Below, in pieces: positions 42,632-50,537 of a stretch of 52,807 bases of DNA. Numbering within the stretch: position 1 is the first letter of the stretch; every line of letters begins with the position of its first letter. The notes below the pieces were generated by a model. It was given only the letters and a program-made list of their open reading frames with translations. It did not search any database and was not told the DNA's origin. The position numbers were made by a program, and so were the translations under genes. Source of the stretch: an uncultured Alphaproteobacteria bacterium (lineage in GTDB: Bacteria; Pseudomonadota; Alphaproteobacteria; Rhizobiales; JACESI01); the NCBI GenBank assembly GCA_938034375.1, contig CALHLB010000044.1, positions 1 to 52,807 of the forward strand, written 5' to 3'.

Positions 42632-43054
42632 TTAAAGAAGTTCGATAAAGGCGCGAAACCGCATGGTACCGCGCTGCGTTAAACGGTCACGCTCAAGCGC
42701 AACATCTGATAAATCTTCTGAAAGATTAACGAGGGCGAAATCAGGTAAAACAAGATTTTGCCCCTCTAAAATAAAGCGTACCGATTGCATTATTTCATAA
42801 ATTTGTTTCCGTCCTCCTGCCTGTGATAAAAGATTCAAGCTAAACCTGCACTCATAAGCCTGATTATTATCAAGTGTTTGGTTGCGTGTTGAAAAAGAAC
42901 CAAAGCCAATATAGGGAAAGCTGGCATTGAGCGGCGGCGTATCATAAATCCTGTCGCCCACACTTTGCTGTAAAAGAGGACTATCAAACAGCGTTTGAAA
43001 AACAGCTTTTTGCAAAGCATGTTCAACGCTGATTACAAGAGATGTATCAGACAT
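42632..43054 (-). CDS. GTA tail terminator, DUF3168 (RcGTA g8 homologue)
   Basis: A 140-residue DUF3168 protein: ALQKAVFQTLFDSPLL, IYDTPPLNASFPYIGFG, and the closing DRLTQRGTMRFRAFIEL are typical. This family caps the tail tube at the head side. It lies between the small extra ORF and g9. Confidence 0.92.
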   Translation of the reverse strand: MSDTSLVISVEHALQKAVFQTLFDSPLLQQSVGDRIYDTPPLNASFPYIGFGSFSTRNQTLDNNQAYECRFSLNLLSQAGGRKQIYEIMQSVRFILEGQNLVLPDFALVNLSEDLSDVALERDRLTQRGTMRFRAFIELL

Positions 43055-43072
43055 TTTTTAAGTCGTTTCTAT

Positions 43073-43303
43073 TTAAGAAGTAACAATAGCGCGGGTTATC
43101 TTTTGCAATGCATCGCTGGACAAACGGGTTGATCGTACATCAACAATCCCAAGATCACCGGATAAATACGTTTGAACCTCGTCTGGTGACAATGCTTTTT
43201 CCAACCGCGTAGAAAGCCTTGCAACATACATCATTTGCCTGTCACGCACCTGTTGTTTGAGGCGCTTTTTTAAGCGCCTGGACACTGTTATTATGGCATC
43301 CAT
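43073..43303 (-). CDS. Small basic protein between g7 and g8, unrecognised
   Basis: A 76-residue basic protein (from ATG 43303) that I cannot assign. Its ATG overlaps the g7 stop by 4 bp (ATGA) and it ends 18 bp before g8, so it is embedded in the coupled head-tail block and is probably real. It begins with an Arg/Lys-rich helix (MDAIITVSRRLKKRLKQQV), then a second helix and a C-terminal SSDALQKITRAIVTS. Standard RcGTA has no gene here that I recall, though HK97-type phages place a neck protein (gp10 family, nearly twice as long) at this point. It may be a reduced version. Confidence 0.65.
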   Translation of the reverse strand: MDAIITVSRRLKKRLKQQVRDRQMMYVARLSTRLEKALSPDEVQTYLSGDLGIVDVRSTRLSSDALQKITRAIVTS

Positions 43304-43638
43304 CACCCTTCCTCCCTGCACAAGCAGGTTAGAAAACGTTGGTTCTCCAGCTTATCCGTGACAGCCAGAATTTTTAAGGAGCGCCCACGATATAAAAATC
43401 GCATGCCTGCCTTAATGTCATTTCGAAACCGAATGATAACCTCATGGCTTGTTTCTTGATGCAAGTTATCGCCAATATTTGTCAAACGTTGGTTTTGAGG
43501 GGCAATATTGGCCCATAAATAAGCCCGTACTGCCCAACTTTTAAGAAACCCGCCAAGGCCATCAGCTGTTTCAACTTGTTCTTGAAAAATGAGACGATGT
43601 TTTAACGTGCCTGGATTCGTAAATTTTGCACCTACCAT
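43303..43638 (-). CDS. GTA head-tail adaptor / head closure protein (RcGTA g7 homologue)
   Basis: A 111-residue SPP1 gp16-like adaptor. NPGTLKHRLIFQEQVETADGLGG near the start, AVRAYLWANIAP, SHEVIIRFRNDIKAGMRFLYRGR and LKILAVTD are standard. Its ATG directly follows the g6 stop codon. Joins the connector to the tail. Confidence 0.92.
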   Translation of the reverse strand: MVGAKFTNPGTLKHRLIFQEQVETADGLGGFLKSWAVRAYLWANIAPQNQRLTNIGDNLHQETSHEVIIRFRNDIKAGMRFLYRGRSLKILAVTDKLENQRFLTCLCREEG

Positions 43639-44214
43639 TTAAAGCCTCACACAACGGTAAGGCGCAATGAGAGCATCAACCCCTTTGGGTGTTGGGCTTA
43701 AATTAAAATCAGCAGAAACTTCCGAACGATTTTCATACCAATGAGCCACCAGCATCAACACGGCTTGACGCAAATCTCGCGGCACATCAAGCGTGGTTAT
43801 TCCAAAACCGACCTGAAAATCAATTTCAATACCATTGAGGGCTTTTTTGGGCGCTTTGATGACAGTGGGACGAAACTTGATTCGTGCAGGATGTGATGAA
43901 ATATCGGAGACATAATCCTGTGGCTCAATCAGCTTTGGCATCCCCTCTCCGTTATAGAAAGTAACCTTGTCAATAGAAACCAAAGGACCAAGGGGAATTT
44001 CCAAAAGTCCATCTTCAGGAAGGGTATCTGCATAAAAACGCCAGGTTTGCTGTAGGAAAATGCGTTTTGTTAGGCGCTCAACATGCAGCCTTGCTGTCGT
44101 AATGAGAGCTTTTAGAAGATCATCTTCATTATCGCTATCAAGGCGTATATGTAATTTGGCCTCAGTTAATGAAACTGGTTCCATGAAAGGACCGTTTAAC
44201 AAAGACAGTGTCAT
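43639..44214 (-). CDS. GTA head-tail connector (RcGTA g6 homologue)
   Basis: A 191-residue HK97 gp6-like adaptor. EPVSLTEAKLHIRLDSDNEDDLLKAL opens it; LHVERLTKRIFLQQTWRFY and RQAVLMLVAHWYENRSEV are diagnostic; it ends near VDALIAPYRCVRL. A 170-bp gap with a terminator-like hairpin separates it from the capsid gene upstream, the only sizeable gap in the g4-g15 run. Confidence 0.93.
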   Translation of the reverse strand: MTLSLLNGPFMEPVSLTEAKLHIRLDSDNEDDLLKALITTARLHVERLTKRIFLQQTWRFYADTLPEDGLLEIPLGPLVSIDKVTFYNGEGMPKLIEPQDYVSDISSHPARIKFRPTVIKAPKKALNGIEIDFQVGFGITTLDVPRDLRQAVLMLVAHWYENRSEVSADFNLSPTPKGVDALIAPYRCVRL

Positions 44215-44248
44215 GTCTTTACTCCAAGATTTTATTTACAAAAGAATA

Positions 44249-44282
44249 AACCCCACCATGTGGGAGGAAACATGGCAGGGTT
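44249..44282 (-). terminator. Terminator-like hairpin between capsid and connector genes
   Basis: A 12-bp stem with two wobble pairs (44249-44260 with 44271-44282) and a 10-nt loop; read on the minus strand it is followed by TATTCTTTTG. Placed 102 bp after the capsid stop and 35 bp before the g6 start, it could partially end transcription so that capsid exceeds downstream products. A second, 9-bp stem (44292-44300 with 44334-44342) sits beside it. Confidence 0.6.
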
Positions 44283-44384
44283 CACAACGCACCTGAAGAA
44301 AATATTTTTATGAGAGATAAAGCTTCTTCAGGCTTTTATTTATGCTTTCACCAGCTCAAACTGGCCTGGCATAAATTTTGGGGT

Positions 44385-45671
44385 TTATGATGCGCTGAAG
44401 GTTAAAAGCTTAATGGCATCGAAATCTTGAACACCACCACCAACACGCTTCGTTGTATAGAAAAGAACAAATGGTTTAGCAGAAAAAGGATCACGTAAAA
44501 CACGCACGCCCAAACGATCAACCACCAAATAACCACGTGTAAAGTCACCAAAGGCAATTGCCGGGCTACCCACAGAAATATTGTGCATATCCTCACTTTC
44601 CGCGATAGGAAAATTCATCAATGTTGGTTTACCATCAATACCCGTGGCAGGCGCCCACAAGTAGTTACCATCGGCATCTTTCAGTTTTCTCAATTCTGCC
44701 TGTGTTCGCCGATTCATGACAAAATGAGCGTTCTGGCGATAACCGGCACGCAATTCATAAACAAGATTAACCAACGCATCACTATCGACAAAAGCGCCAT
44801 CGGCTCCCGTTGAAACTGTTCCTAAATTACCCCATGACCAACTGTCATTGGCAACGGTTGGGTAATCTAAAAAACCGCGCGGTCGACGATCTCCATTCCC
44901 ATGCACAAACGCTGCGCCTTCCTGTTCAGCAAAGGCAATTTGAATTTCTTCGGCCAACCATTCTTCAACATTAATTGCCGCATCATCCAGAAGGGCGCTT
45001 GTGGCTGCTGGCTGGGCAAAAAGTTCCATTGTTGGAAATTCAAGTTCATCCAATGTTGGGGCCGCTGTTTGGGTTCTGCTTTCGGTTTCCCCTACCCAAC
45101 CAACAGAAGGCCCGCTGATCGTAAAAGGTTTTTTATAAGTCGATGCTGTTACCTGTCGGACTGATGAAATTTCGCGAATAGGCGATATATCTGCCAGCAA
45201 CCTTCCAATTTGCGTTTCGGTTTCATGCGGTACCAAGTAACCCCCATCAGGATCAGAGCCAACAGAAAGCGCTTTTTCTTCCAGTCTGGAAAGCGAGCCA
45301 TAAGAACCGCTTGTTTGACCTTTTCTTACATATTGATCGAAAGCCTGTTTATGCTCACGCGCTGATGAAGAAAGCGGCAACGCATTCTTACCCATGGAAG
45401 GGCGTCGCTGTTTTAAGAGCAGCGTATCCATCGCGCTTTTTTGCTGGTCAAGCGCGCTGTTAATGCGGTTCATTTTCTCTTCTGTAAGAACATCCACCGA
45501 AACGCGGTTTTCAATCTCTGCCAACCGCTCATCATTGGCCTGTTTAAAAGCCTCGAATGATTGCATGAACTCGTCAAAAGCTTCAACAACATCCATGCTT
45601 GAAACAGGGCTTTCGTTCATAGGCTCCATTTTAGTTTCTGGCGCTTTTTGTTTAAATGTTACTTGAGTCAT
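44385..45671 (-). CDS. GTA major capsid protein, HK97 fold (RcGTA g5 homologue)
   Basis: A 428-residue precursor. The first about 100 residues form a helical scaffold-like delta region (VVEAFDEFMQSFEAFKQANDERLAEIENR) expected to be removed by the g4 protease. The HK97 capsid core follows (KALSVGSDPDGGYLVPHETE ... ISPIREISSVRQVT ... EIQIAFAEQEGAAFVHGNGD ... RGYLVVDRLGVRVLRDPF). Its start overlaps the protease stop by 4 bp. Intact with all expected segments. Confidence 0.95.
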   Translation of the reverse strand: MTQVTFKQKAPETKMEPMNESPVSSMDVVEAFDEFMQSFEAFKQANDERLAEIENRVSVDVLTEEKMNRINSALDQQKSAMDTLLLKQRRPSMGKNALPLSSSAREHKQAFDQYVRKGQTSGSYGSLSRLEEKALSVGSDPDGGYLVPHETETQIGRLLADISPIREISSVRQVTASTYKKPFTISGPSVGWVGETESRTQTAAPTLDELEFPTMELFAQPAATSALLDDAAINVEEWLAEEIQIAFAEQEGAAFVHGNGDRRPRGFLDYPTVANDSWSWGNLGTVSTGADGAFVDSDALVNLVYELRAGYRQNAHFVMNRRTQAELRKLKDADGNYLWAPATGIDGKPTLMNFPIAESEDMHNISVGSPAIAFGDFTRGYLVVDRLGVRVLRDPFSAKPFVLFYTTKRVGGGVQDFDAIKLLTFSAS

Positions 45672-46405
45672 AATTGTCCTTTAATCCTTGAAGACTGAAT
45701 TGCTTTTTGCAAATCGGCAGACGCTTTTTTGATTGAATAAAAAGCCTGGCTGTTTGCAGCTGTTTTATGCGTGATTTCTGATGCCGCTTCCCGCATGGCT
45801 TTCAGATTGTGATAACCGGAATGGATAACCACCCTGGCTTGCTTGCGTGATAACCCAGCGTCCTGCGTGAGCCATCGTTCAAATTCTCTTAAACTTGGTA
45901 ATTGACTGTTTGGCTTTAAAACCGATTTTACCGTATCCACTTGCGCCTTTGGCAACATGGGAAAGGTGACGACTGAAATTTCCCAAAGATCAACTTCATA
46001 TAAAAGACGTTGACCCCGCACACTGTCGCGTTTGCCTTTGACGGTTTTAAAACCGATAGAAAGACCATTTAGCCCGCCCTCTTTCATGAGGGCGTAAACT
46101 TCCCGCGCACGCTCTACAGCTAATGTTAAACGTCCTTTAACATAAAGCCCTTTTTCATCTTCACGGATAATATCCCAAACGCCAATTGGCTTATCTGGGT
46201 CGTGCTGAAAAAGCATCCGAACAGCACGTGCGCCATTTTTGGAAAGCGACTTTTGAAAAGCCCCTTTCATCATTACATCATGGCCTAAATCCTCTTTTCC
46301 AAACAGGCTGGCATACCCTGAAAATGTGCCATCTTCATCTAGTCGGGCAAGTTTTGTGCGGGCAAACTTATGTTCACCCCCGCCCATTTTTTTGTGCGAG
46401 ATCAT
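45668..46405 (-). CDS. GTA prohead protease (RcGTA g4 homologue)
   Basis: A 245-residue HK97-type serine protease that processes the capsid. FSGYASLFGKEDLGHDVMMKGAF, catalytic H68 in MLFQHDPDKPIGVW and S116 in GLNGLSIGFKTV are visible, and SVVTFPMLPKAQV is standard. A C-terminal extension of about 80 residues (RWLTQDAGLSRKQARVVI ...) resembles a segment seen in rhizobial versions. ATG 46405 is used; ATG 46387 is possible. Confidence 0.93.
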   Translation of the reverse strand: MISHKKMGGGEHKFARTKLARLDEDGTFSGYASLFGKEDLGHDVMMKGAFQKSLSKNGARAVRMLFQHDPDKPIGVWDIIREDEKGLYVKGRLTLAVERAREVYALMKEGGLNGLSIGFKTVKGKRDSVRGQRLLYEVDLWEISVVTFPMLPKAQVDTVKSVLKPNSQLPSLREFERWLTQDAGLSRKQARVVIHSGYHNLKAMREAASEITHKTAANSQAFYSIKKASADLQKAIQSSRIKGQL

Positions 46406-46476
46406 TCAATTTTCTTTCAGATTTTTTGAAATTTCTTATACCTTACAAAGGTTGTTCAGATCCTGAAAACGCGAAA

Positions 46477-46629
46477 CTAAATAATCTCTTCAGATTTTGA
46501 TTCAGGTTTTTCAAGCATATTTATTAAGCTGTTGCCAAAGTTGTTGAACACATCTTCATGATCTTCATGCGGAGATTCAAGAAATACGAATAATTTATTA
46601 AAAACATATACTTGCATAACTTTATACAT
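46477..46629 (-). CDS. 50-residue small ORF between g3.5 and g4, unrecognised
   Basis: A complete 50-codon frame whose ATG lies one base after the g3.5 TAA codon, with ACGGAA about 6 bp upstream inside the end of g3.5; this spacing suggests coupled translation. The product has a Tyr/Val/Phe-rich N-terminal half (MYKVMQVYVFNKLFVFLES), an acidic/His centre (PHEDHEDVFNN) and an acidic tail (KPESKSEEII). No signal peptide or known domain. It ends 71 bp before the g4 start. I know of no standard GTA gene here. Confidence 0.5.
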   Translation of the reverse strand: MYKVMQVYVFNKLFVFLESPHEDHEDVFNNFGNSLINMLEKPESKSEEII

Positions 46630-46630
46630 G

Positions 46631-46843
46631 TTATTTCCGTTCGTTAAAAAGTTGATTCAAGCGGTGCAATTGATGGACAAAGTCGTTAAAGCGATGATTT
46701 GATTTAACCAACTCTTTTAATGACCACACTAACAAAGCCGAGCTTGAGGCTGCCCATAGGAAAAGCGCTAAATGCGCCAAGTCACCGCGCTCTATAATCG
46801 AGTTAGTAATTGGCTCAATATTTTGAGGCACATTTCCCATCAT
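46631..46843 (-). CDS. Small GTA membrane protein (RcGTA g3.5 homologue)
   Basis: A 70-residue protein with one membrane helix. The stretch IIERGDLAHLALFLWAASSS followed by ALLVWSLKELVKSN-xx-FNDFVHQLHRLNQLF is the conserved pattern of GTA g3.5 genes. ATG 46843 or 46840 is chosen; the frame extends into portal sequence without support. It lies 43 bp after the portal gene. Function is unclear in RcGTA as well. Confidence 0.78.
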   Translation of the reverse strand: MMGNVPQNIEPITNSIIERGDLAHLALFLWAASSSALLVWSLKELVKSNHRFNDFVHQLHRLNQLFNERK

Positions 46844-46886
46844 ATAAAAACTATAACCGACACCGTGACGGAGGGGATAAGTTTCA

Positions 46887-48095
46887 TCATATTCCTTCTC
46901 CAAAGAGTGTGTCGCCCCCTTCAACCGGGCTATAATTGAGAGCGGCCCGTTTTTCATTGACGGTTAAAAAATCAGCCTCCAAAAGGCGTTGCAAACTTGC
47001 ATCCCGTTCATTTGACAAAGCCGAAATTCCCGTCTCATCAAAAGCCAGTTTTGTCTCTGGGCCATATAATTTTTGCACCCAGCTCTCTAAAGCCTGTGCC
47101 ATACGACGCAATAAAGGCAAAACGGTTTGACGCCAAAAAGCTTTATTGGCTTCTTGATAATTGGCATAAGAGTTATCACCCGGTATACCTAAAAGTTGAG
47201 GTGGCACACCAAAGGCCAAAGCAATTTCTCTTGCAGCTTGATTGCGCGCTTCAAAAAAATCCATATCTTTTGGCGAGAAGCTCATGGCACGCCAGTCAAG
47301 CCCCCCTTCCAAAAGCATGGGACGTCCGGCGTTTTCTGCCCCTTGAAAACTGGCTTCCAGCTCCCCTTTTAATCGTTCAAACTGATCATCGGTTAAATTC
47401 CCTTCCCCTCCCTGATAAACAAGAGCGCCTGATGGACGGGCTGCATTATCCAAAAGCGCCTTATTCCACGCACTTGAAATATTGTGAATATCAAGCGCCA
47501 TTTGCGCCGCTTCAACAGGTGCGAAACCGTAATGATCGTTCAGTGGATGAAACAAGGTAAATTGTAAGATTGGCGGAAAATCTTCGACCATCTGTTCAAA
47601 GCGAATAGTTTGGCCCCCCACGCTATAATCATAAGCTTCTGGCCATCCATCTTCACCTGCAACCACTTTCACACGATCAGGTCTTAAAGCATGGAGTTCC
47701 CGTAAATTATCGCCTAAAATTACAGCTTCCAAATAAGCATTTCCAGAGAGGTAAAGATTACTAACAAGCGCTTCAATCAATTCCATGCCTGATTGTTTCT
47801 CGTTAGGTTTTTTTAAAACAGATAAAACAGGGTGTTCATCCAACCTTTTTGCATTTTCATAAAGAAATAAAGGGACAGAGGCAGCAGCTTCTGCCACCAT
47901 TCGTATGGCACGAAAAACAATGACATTTTTCATGTAACCGACTTCTGCCAACGTGTTAAAATTTCGTGTTGTCCAGACCGGCTGTCCTTGTGACTGTAAA
48001 TAAACCAAAGGCCCCGTTTTCGAGGCCTTTTGATTAAGTTCATTTTCTATTGAAAAGGTGTCCCCGCCTTTTCCGCGTTGATTAAAAAATACCAT
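46887..48095 (-). CDS. GTA portal protein (RcGTA g3 homologue)
   Basis: A 402-residue HK97-family portal. Signature segments: VFRAIRMVAEAAASVPLFLYEN, HPVLSVLKKPNEKQSGMELIEAL, NLYLSGNAYLEAV, ASFQGAENAGRPMLLEGGLDW, FGVPPQLLGIPGDNSYANYQEANKAFWRQT (in parts) and the closing NEKRAALNYSPVEGGDTLFG. It forms the packaging ring at the unique vertex. It starts 18 bp after the terminase gene. Confidence 0.95.
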   Translation of the reverse strand: MVFFNQRGKGGDTFSIENELNQKASKTGPLVYLQSQGQPVWTTRNFNTLAEVGYMKNVIVFRAIRMVAEAAASVPLFLYENAKRLDEHPVLSVLKKPNEKQSGMELIEALVSNLYLSGNAYLEAVILGDNLRELHALRPDRVKVVAGEDGWPEAYDYSVGGQTIRFEQMVEDFPPILQFTLFHPLNDHYGFAPVEAAQMALDIHNISSAWNKALLDNAARPSGALVYQGGEGNLTDDQFERLKGELEASFQGAENAGRPMLLEGGLDWRAMSFSPKDMDFFEARNQAAREIALAFGVPPQLLGIPGDNSYANYQEANKAFWRQTVLPLLRRMAQALESWVQKLYGPETKLAFDETGISALSNERDASLQRLLEADFLTVNEKRAALNYSPVEGGDTLFGEGI

Positions 48096-48113
48096 TCTTC
48101 TTCCCGCATTTTG

Positions 48114-49388
48114 TTAAATGTTTCTGATCTTCGGATTTTTGTTAATAATCAGCATCAAGTCGCTTAAAGCCCAAACAAGTGCATCCAACCTGTCTGGTGA
48201 TTTGCCCGATGAAAGACCATCCAAACCAAAATCGCACAATTCATCTTCCAATTTCGGTAAACTGCCAACATGGTGGATAAGGCCGCGTTCATATAAAAGT
48301 GCAATTGGCTCTGCACGAATATATTTCCCTCGATTTGCCCGCACCGCTTTAACCGGCACCTGGGCATCCACCTGCTGCAAAATGGACGTTACCATATCAC
48401 CACCCTGATTAACTTCAGCAACGATCCTGCCTGCTTGATAAGTATGGTAAAGCTCAATGGCAGCCTTTGCCCACCTTAATGGAGCTGCCTGACTGAGTGT
48501 TTCATCTGCCAAAATATAAGCATGTCCATCAGGAGCAAGGCCAGCAACAACAAGGCCACAGGCATCTGATTTTTTGTGGGCGCTTACTGGTGGATCAATA
48601 GCAACAACCACACGCTCCAGTTCCGGTGCCTTTTTAACCATCAATTTTTCGATCTGATTACGTTGCCAAAGACTATCTTGCCTGTCTTCAATCAATTCAC
48701 CATTTAGCTCTTGGCGTCCTAGTCTAGACCCTTCATAGCGTTCTTTGACCATTTCCAGAAAACCTTCGGATAAATGGGCTGCATTCGCCATCGTGGTGCT
48801 TTTTGTTAAAATCGTATGAGGATCCCGCATCAAGCGGCACAAAAGGGGCATGGACCTTGGCGTTGTTGTAACAAGCTGGCGCGGCCTTTCGCCCAGTCTT
48901 AAACCAAATTGCAACATATCCCATGTTTCTTCTGCATAACGCCATTTACACAATTCATCCGACCACGCCACATCAAATTGCGGCCCCCTTAAACTATCTG
49001 GATCTTCTGATGAAAAAGCCTGGGCAATAGCACCGTTTTTCCATTCAAGCTGGCGTTGTGTTTTTTTCCAAATTGGCCTTTCCCATTTCCCATGAACAGA
49101 CAATATGCCCGAAACGCCTTCAATCATAACATCCCGCACATCTGCAAAAGTTTCACCAATAAGGGCTATGCGTCCAACAGAGCGACCACAAAAGGGACGG
49201 CGACCCAAAGCCATACCTTTTACCCATTCTGCCCCTGCGCGCGTTTTTCCCGCACCGCGCCCCCCCATAATCAACCATAATAACCAATTACCTAAAGGGG
49301 GAAGTTGATCTTTGCGCGCCCATAATGGCCAGTCAAATAGCAAAGTTTCATGTTGGGAACGGGTGAACCCCTTTAGAAGCTCACTCAA
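48114..49388 (-). CDS. GTA large terminase (RcGTA g2 homologue)
   Basis: A 424-residue packaging ATPase/nuclease. Walker A GGRGAGKT at residues 42-49, Walker B-like VAWSDEL, coupling motif LVTTTPRS, and nuclease acidic residues in VVAIDPPVSAHKKSDA, VAEVNQGGDMV and DRLDALVWALSDL. I place the start at TTG 49388: AAGGA lies about 6 bp upstream and it overlaps g1 by 8 bp. The frame stays open to 49448 but inside g1 without a ribosome site. GTA terminases package host DNA by headful cutting. Confidence 0.93.
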   Translation of the reverse strand: MSELLKGFTRSQHETLLFDWPLWARKDQLPPLGNWLLWLIMGGRGAGKTRAGAEWVKGMALGRRPFCGRSVGRIALIGETFADVRDVMIEGVSGILSVHGKWERPIWKKTQRQLEWKNGAIAQAFSSEDPDSLRGPQFDVAWSDELCKWRYAEETWDMLQFGLRLGERPRQLVTTTPRSMPLLCRLMRDPHTILTKSTTMANAAHLSEGFLEMVKERYEGSRLGRQELNGELIEDRQDSLWQRNQIEKLMVKKAPELERVVVAIDPPVSAHKKSDACGLVVAGLAPDGHAYILADETLSQAAPLRWAKAAIELYHTYQAGRIVAEVNQGGDMVTSILQQVDAQVPVKAVRANRGKYIRAEPIALLYERGLIHHVGSLPKLEDELCDFGLDGLSSGKSPDRLDALVWALSDLMLIINKNPKIRNI

Positions 49389-49806
49389 GCATTCCTTTTT
49401 CGCGCATAAGCTTAAGCCTTCGCGCAAGTTCTTCACGCAAGTCGTCAATATCTACCTCATTATCCTGAAGAGTTTCCGTTTCTTTTTGATCGTTTTTAAG
49501 GTCGATCAACTTTTCCAAAGTACGAGCTAAGGTACCCAAAGTACGTGCATCTTTTTCACTAATTGCTTCTTCTGCCTGAAAAGCCGCTTCAAAATCATTC
49601 ATTTGTTGCTCAAAGGCTTTATAAAGCCTGTCAATCAGGCGCTCGCCATCACCTTTTAGATTTTCACGCCCCTTTCTAACCAACCAGCCTTCCTGATCAA
49701 TTCTTCTATAAAGCGCACTGTGTGAAATCTGATAGATTTCACACAAGGCTTTAACTGTCATGTCACTTTCTTCATATGCCTGTTTGATTTTTGACCAATC
49801 TGTCAT
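49381..49806 (-). CDS. GTA small terminase-like protein (RcGTA g1 homologue)
   Basis: A 141-residue protein with an N-terminal helix-turn-helix (KQAYEESDMTVKALCEIYQI then SHSALYRRIDQEGWLVRKG) and a helical C-terminal half including ARTLGTLARTLEKLIDL, typical of GTA g1. Predicted to be the small terminase subunit. ATG 49806 has only a weak ribosome site (CCGGAAA). Just 27 bp separate it from a terminator-like hairpin, so its transcript must start within or above tandem hairpins. Confidence 0.88.
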   Translation of the reverse strand: MTDWSKIKQAYEESDMTVKALCEIYQISHSALYRRIDQEGWLVRKGRENLKGDGERLIDRLYKAFEQQMNDFEAAFQAEEAISEKDARTLGTLARTLEKLIDLKNDQKETETLQDNEVDIDDLREELARRLKLMREKGMLE

Positions 49807-49833
49807 TTTCCGGTTTTAAATCCCTTCAAACAA

Positions 49834-49867
49834 AAACGCCGGCCCCTTTTAAAAAGAACCGACGTTT
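49834..49867 (-). terminator. Terminator-like hairpin directly upstream of GTA g1
   Basis: A 12-bp stem with three wobble pairs (49834-49845 with 49856-49867) and a 10-nt loop, followed on the minus strand by TTGTTTG after the TTT of the stem. Only 27 bp remain to the g1 ATG. Confidence 0.6.
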
Positions 49868-49871
49868 CAAT

Positions 49872-49907
49872 AAAAAAACCCCTTAAGGCAAACCTGCCAA
49901 AAAGGGC
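49872..49907 (-). terminator. Strong intrinsic terminator between the YcgN-like gene and GTA g1
   Basis: A nested stem (CCCTT/AAGGG outer, GGCA/TGCC inner; 49879-49907) followed on the minus strand by seven Ts (49878-49872). It is about 70 bp after the YcgN-like stop and is the natural end of that transcript, insulating the GTA from upstream transcription. Confidence 0.8.
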
Positions 49908-49976
49908 CACTTCTGCGACTGTATAAATCTTTTACCAAACCAGCGTTACGCTGTCAAGGAATTTATTCCTATAGAT

Positions 49977-50441
49977 TTAATTTTCTTCAAACGGATTTTC
50001 ATTAGGCCATGAGACGACATAGTTTTCATAGTCTTCAACCTCCATGCCTTCCTCGCTTACTGTTAAGCCTCGAACGGAAATGCCGGCTATATGGACCGTT
50101 TCTTTATCACCCGATAAAAGTGGATGCCACCAATACAGGTCTTTCCCCTCACTTAAGAGGCGATAAGCACATGTGGCTGGCAGCCAACTTAACTCACGTA
50201 TTTTTTTAGGCGTTAATTGAATGCAATCAGGTACAAGGGTTGATCTATTTTTATAATCTGAACAGGCGCATGTTTCATCAGATAGTAGTGAACAGGCAAC
50301 ATTCGTCCAGATAATTTGGCCTGTATCTTCATGTTCAAGCTTGTTAAGGCAACACCTGCCACAGCCATCACACAGAGATTCCCATTGTTTATCAGACATT
50401 TCGTCCAATGTTAGGTGTTGCCAATAAGGGGCTTCGTCCAT
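49977..50441 (-). CDS. YcgN/YkgJ-family cysteine-cluster protein
   Basis: A 154-residue protein of the UPF0260 (YcgN) group. The metal-binding cluster CDGCGRCC is at residues 24-31, followed by further cysteines in [16 protein letters not shown] and [11 protein letters not shown], and the family segment [22 protein letters not shown]. Cysteine spacing suggests zinc or an iron-sulfur cluster; function is unknown in the family. It is divergent from the penicillin-binding protein gene and followed by a strong terminator. The chromosomal flank of the GTA is therefore here. Confidence 0.93.
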   Translation of the reverse strand: MDEAPYWQHLTLDEMSDKQWESLCDGCGRCCLNKLEHEDTGQIIWTNVACSLLSDETCACSDYKNRSTLVPDCIQLTPKKIRELSWLPATCAYRLLSEGKDLYWWHPLLSGDKETVHIAGISVRGLTVSEEGMEVEDYENYVVSWPNENPFEEN

Positions 50442-50537
50442 TAACCATTCTTTCTTTTCATTAACCTAACCTCTTTATTCTTTTGTTATAAAGGCTTATT
50501 TACATTTTATTAAAATTTTTTTGAAAGTTGATGAAAA

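Noticed and set aside
44292-44342. Second stem after the capsid gene as an independent terminator
   Set aside because: It lacks a U-tract on the minus strand, where transcription runs; it may only shape the RNA around the neighbouring hairpin.
34578-49806. Region as an ordinary prophage
   Set aside because: No integrase, repressor, replication gene or attachment site; gene order and families are those of RcGTA, with the short tape measure and g14/g15 typical of GTAs.
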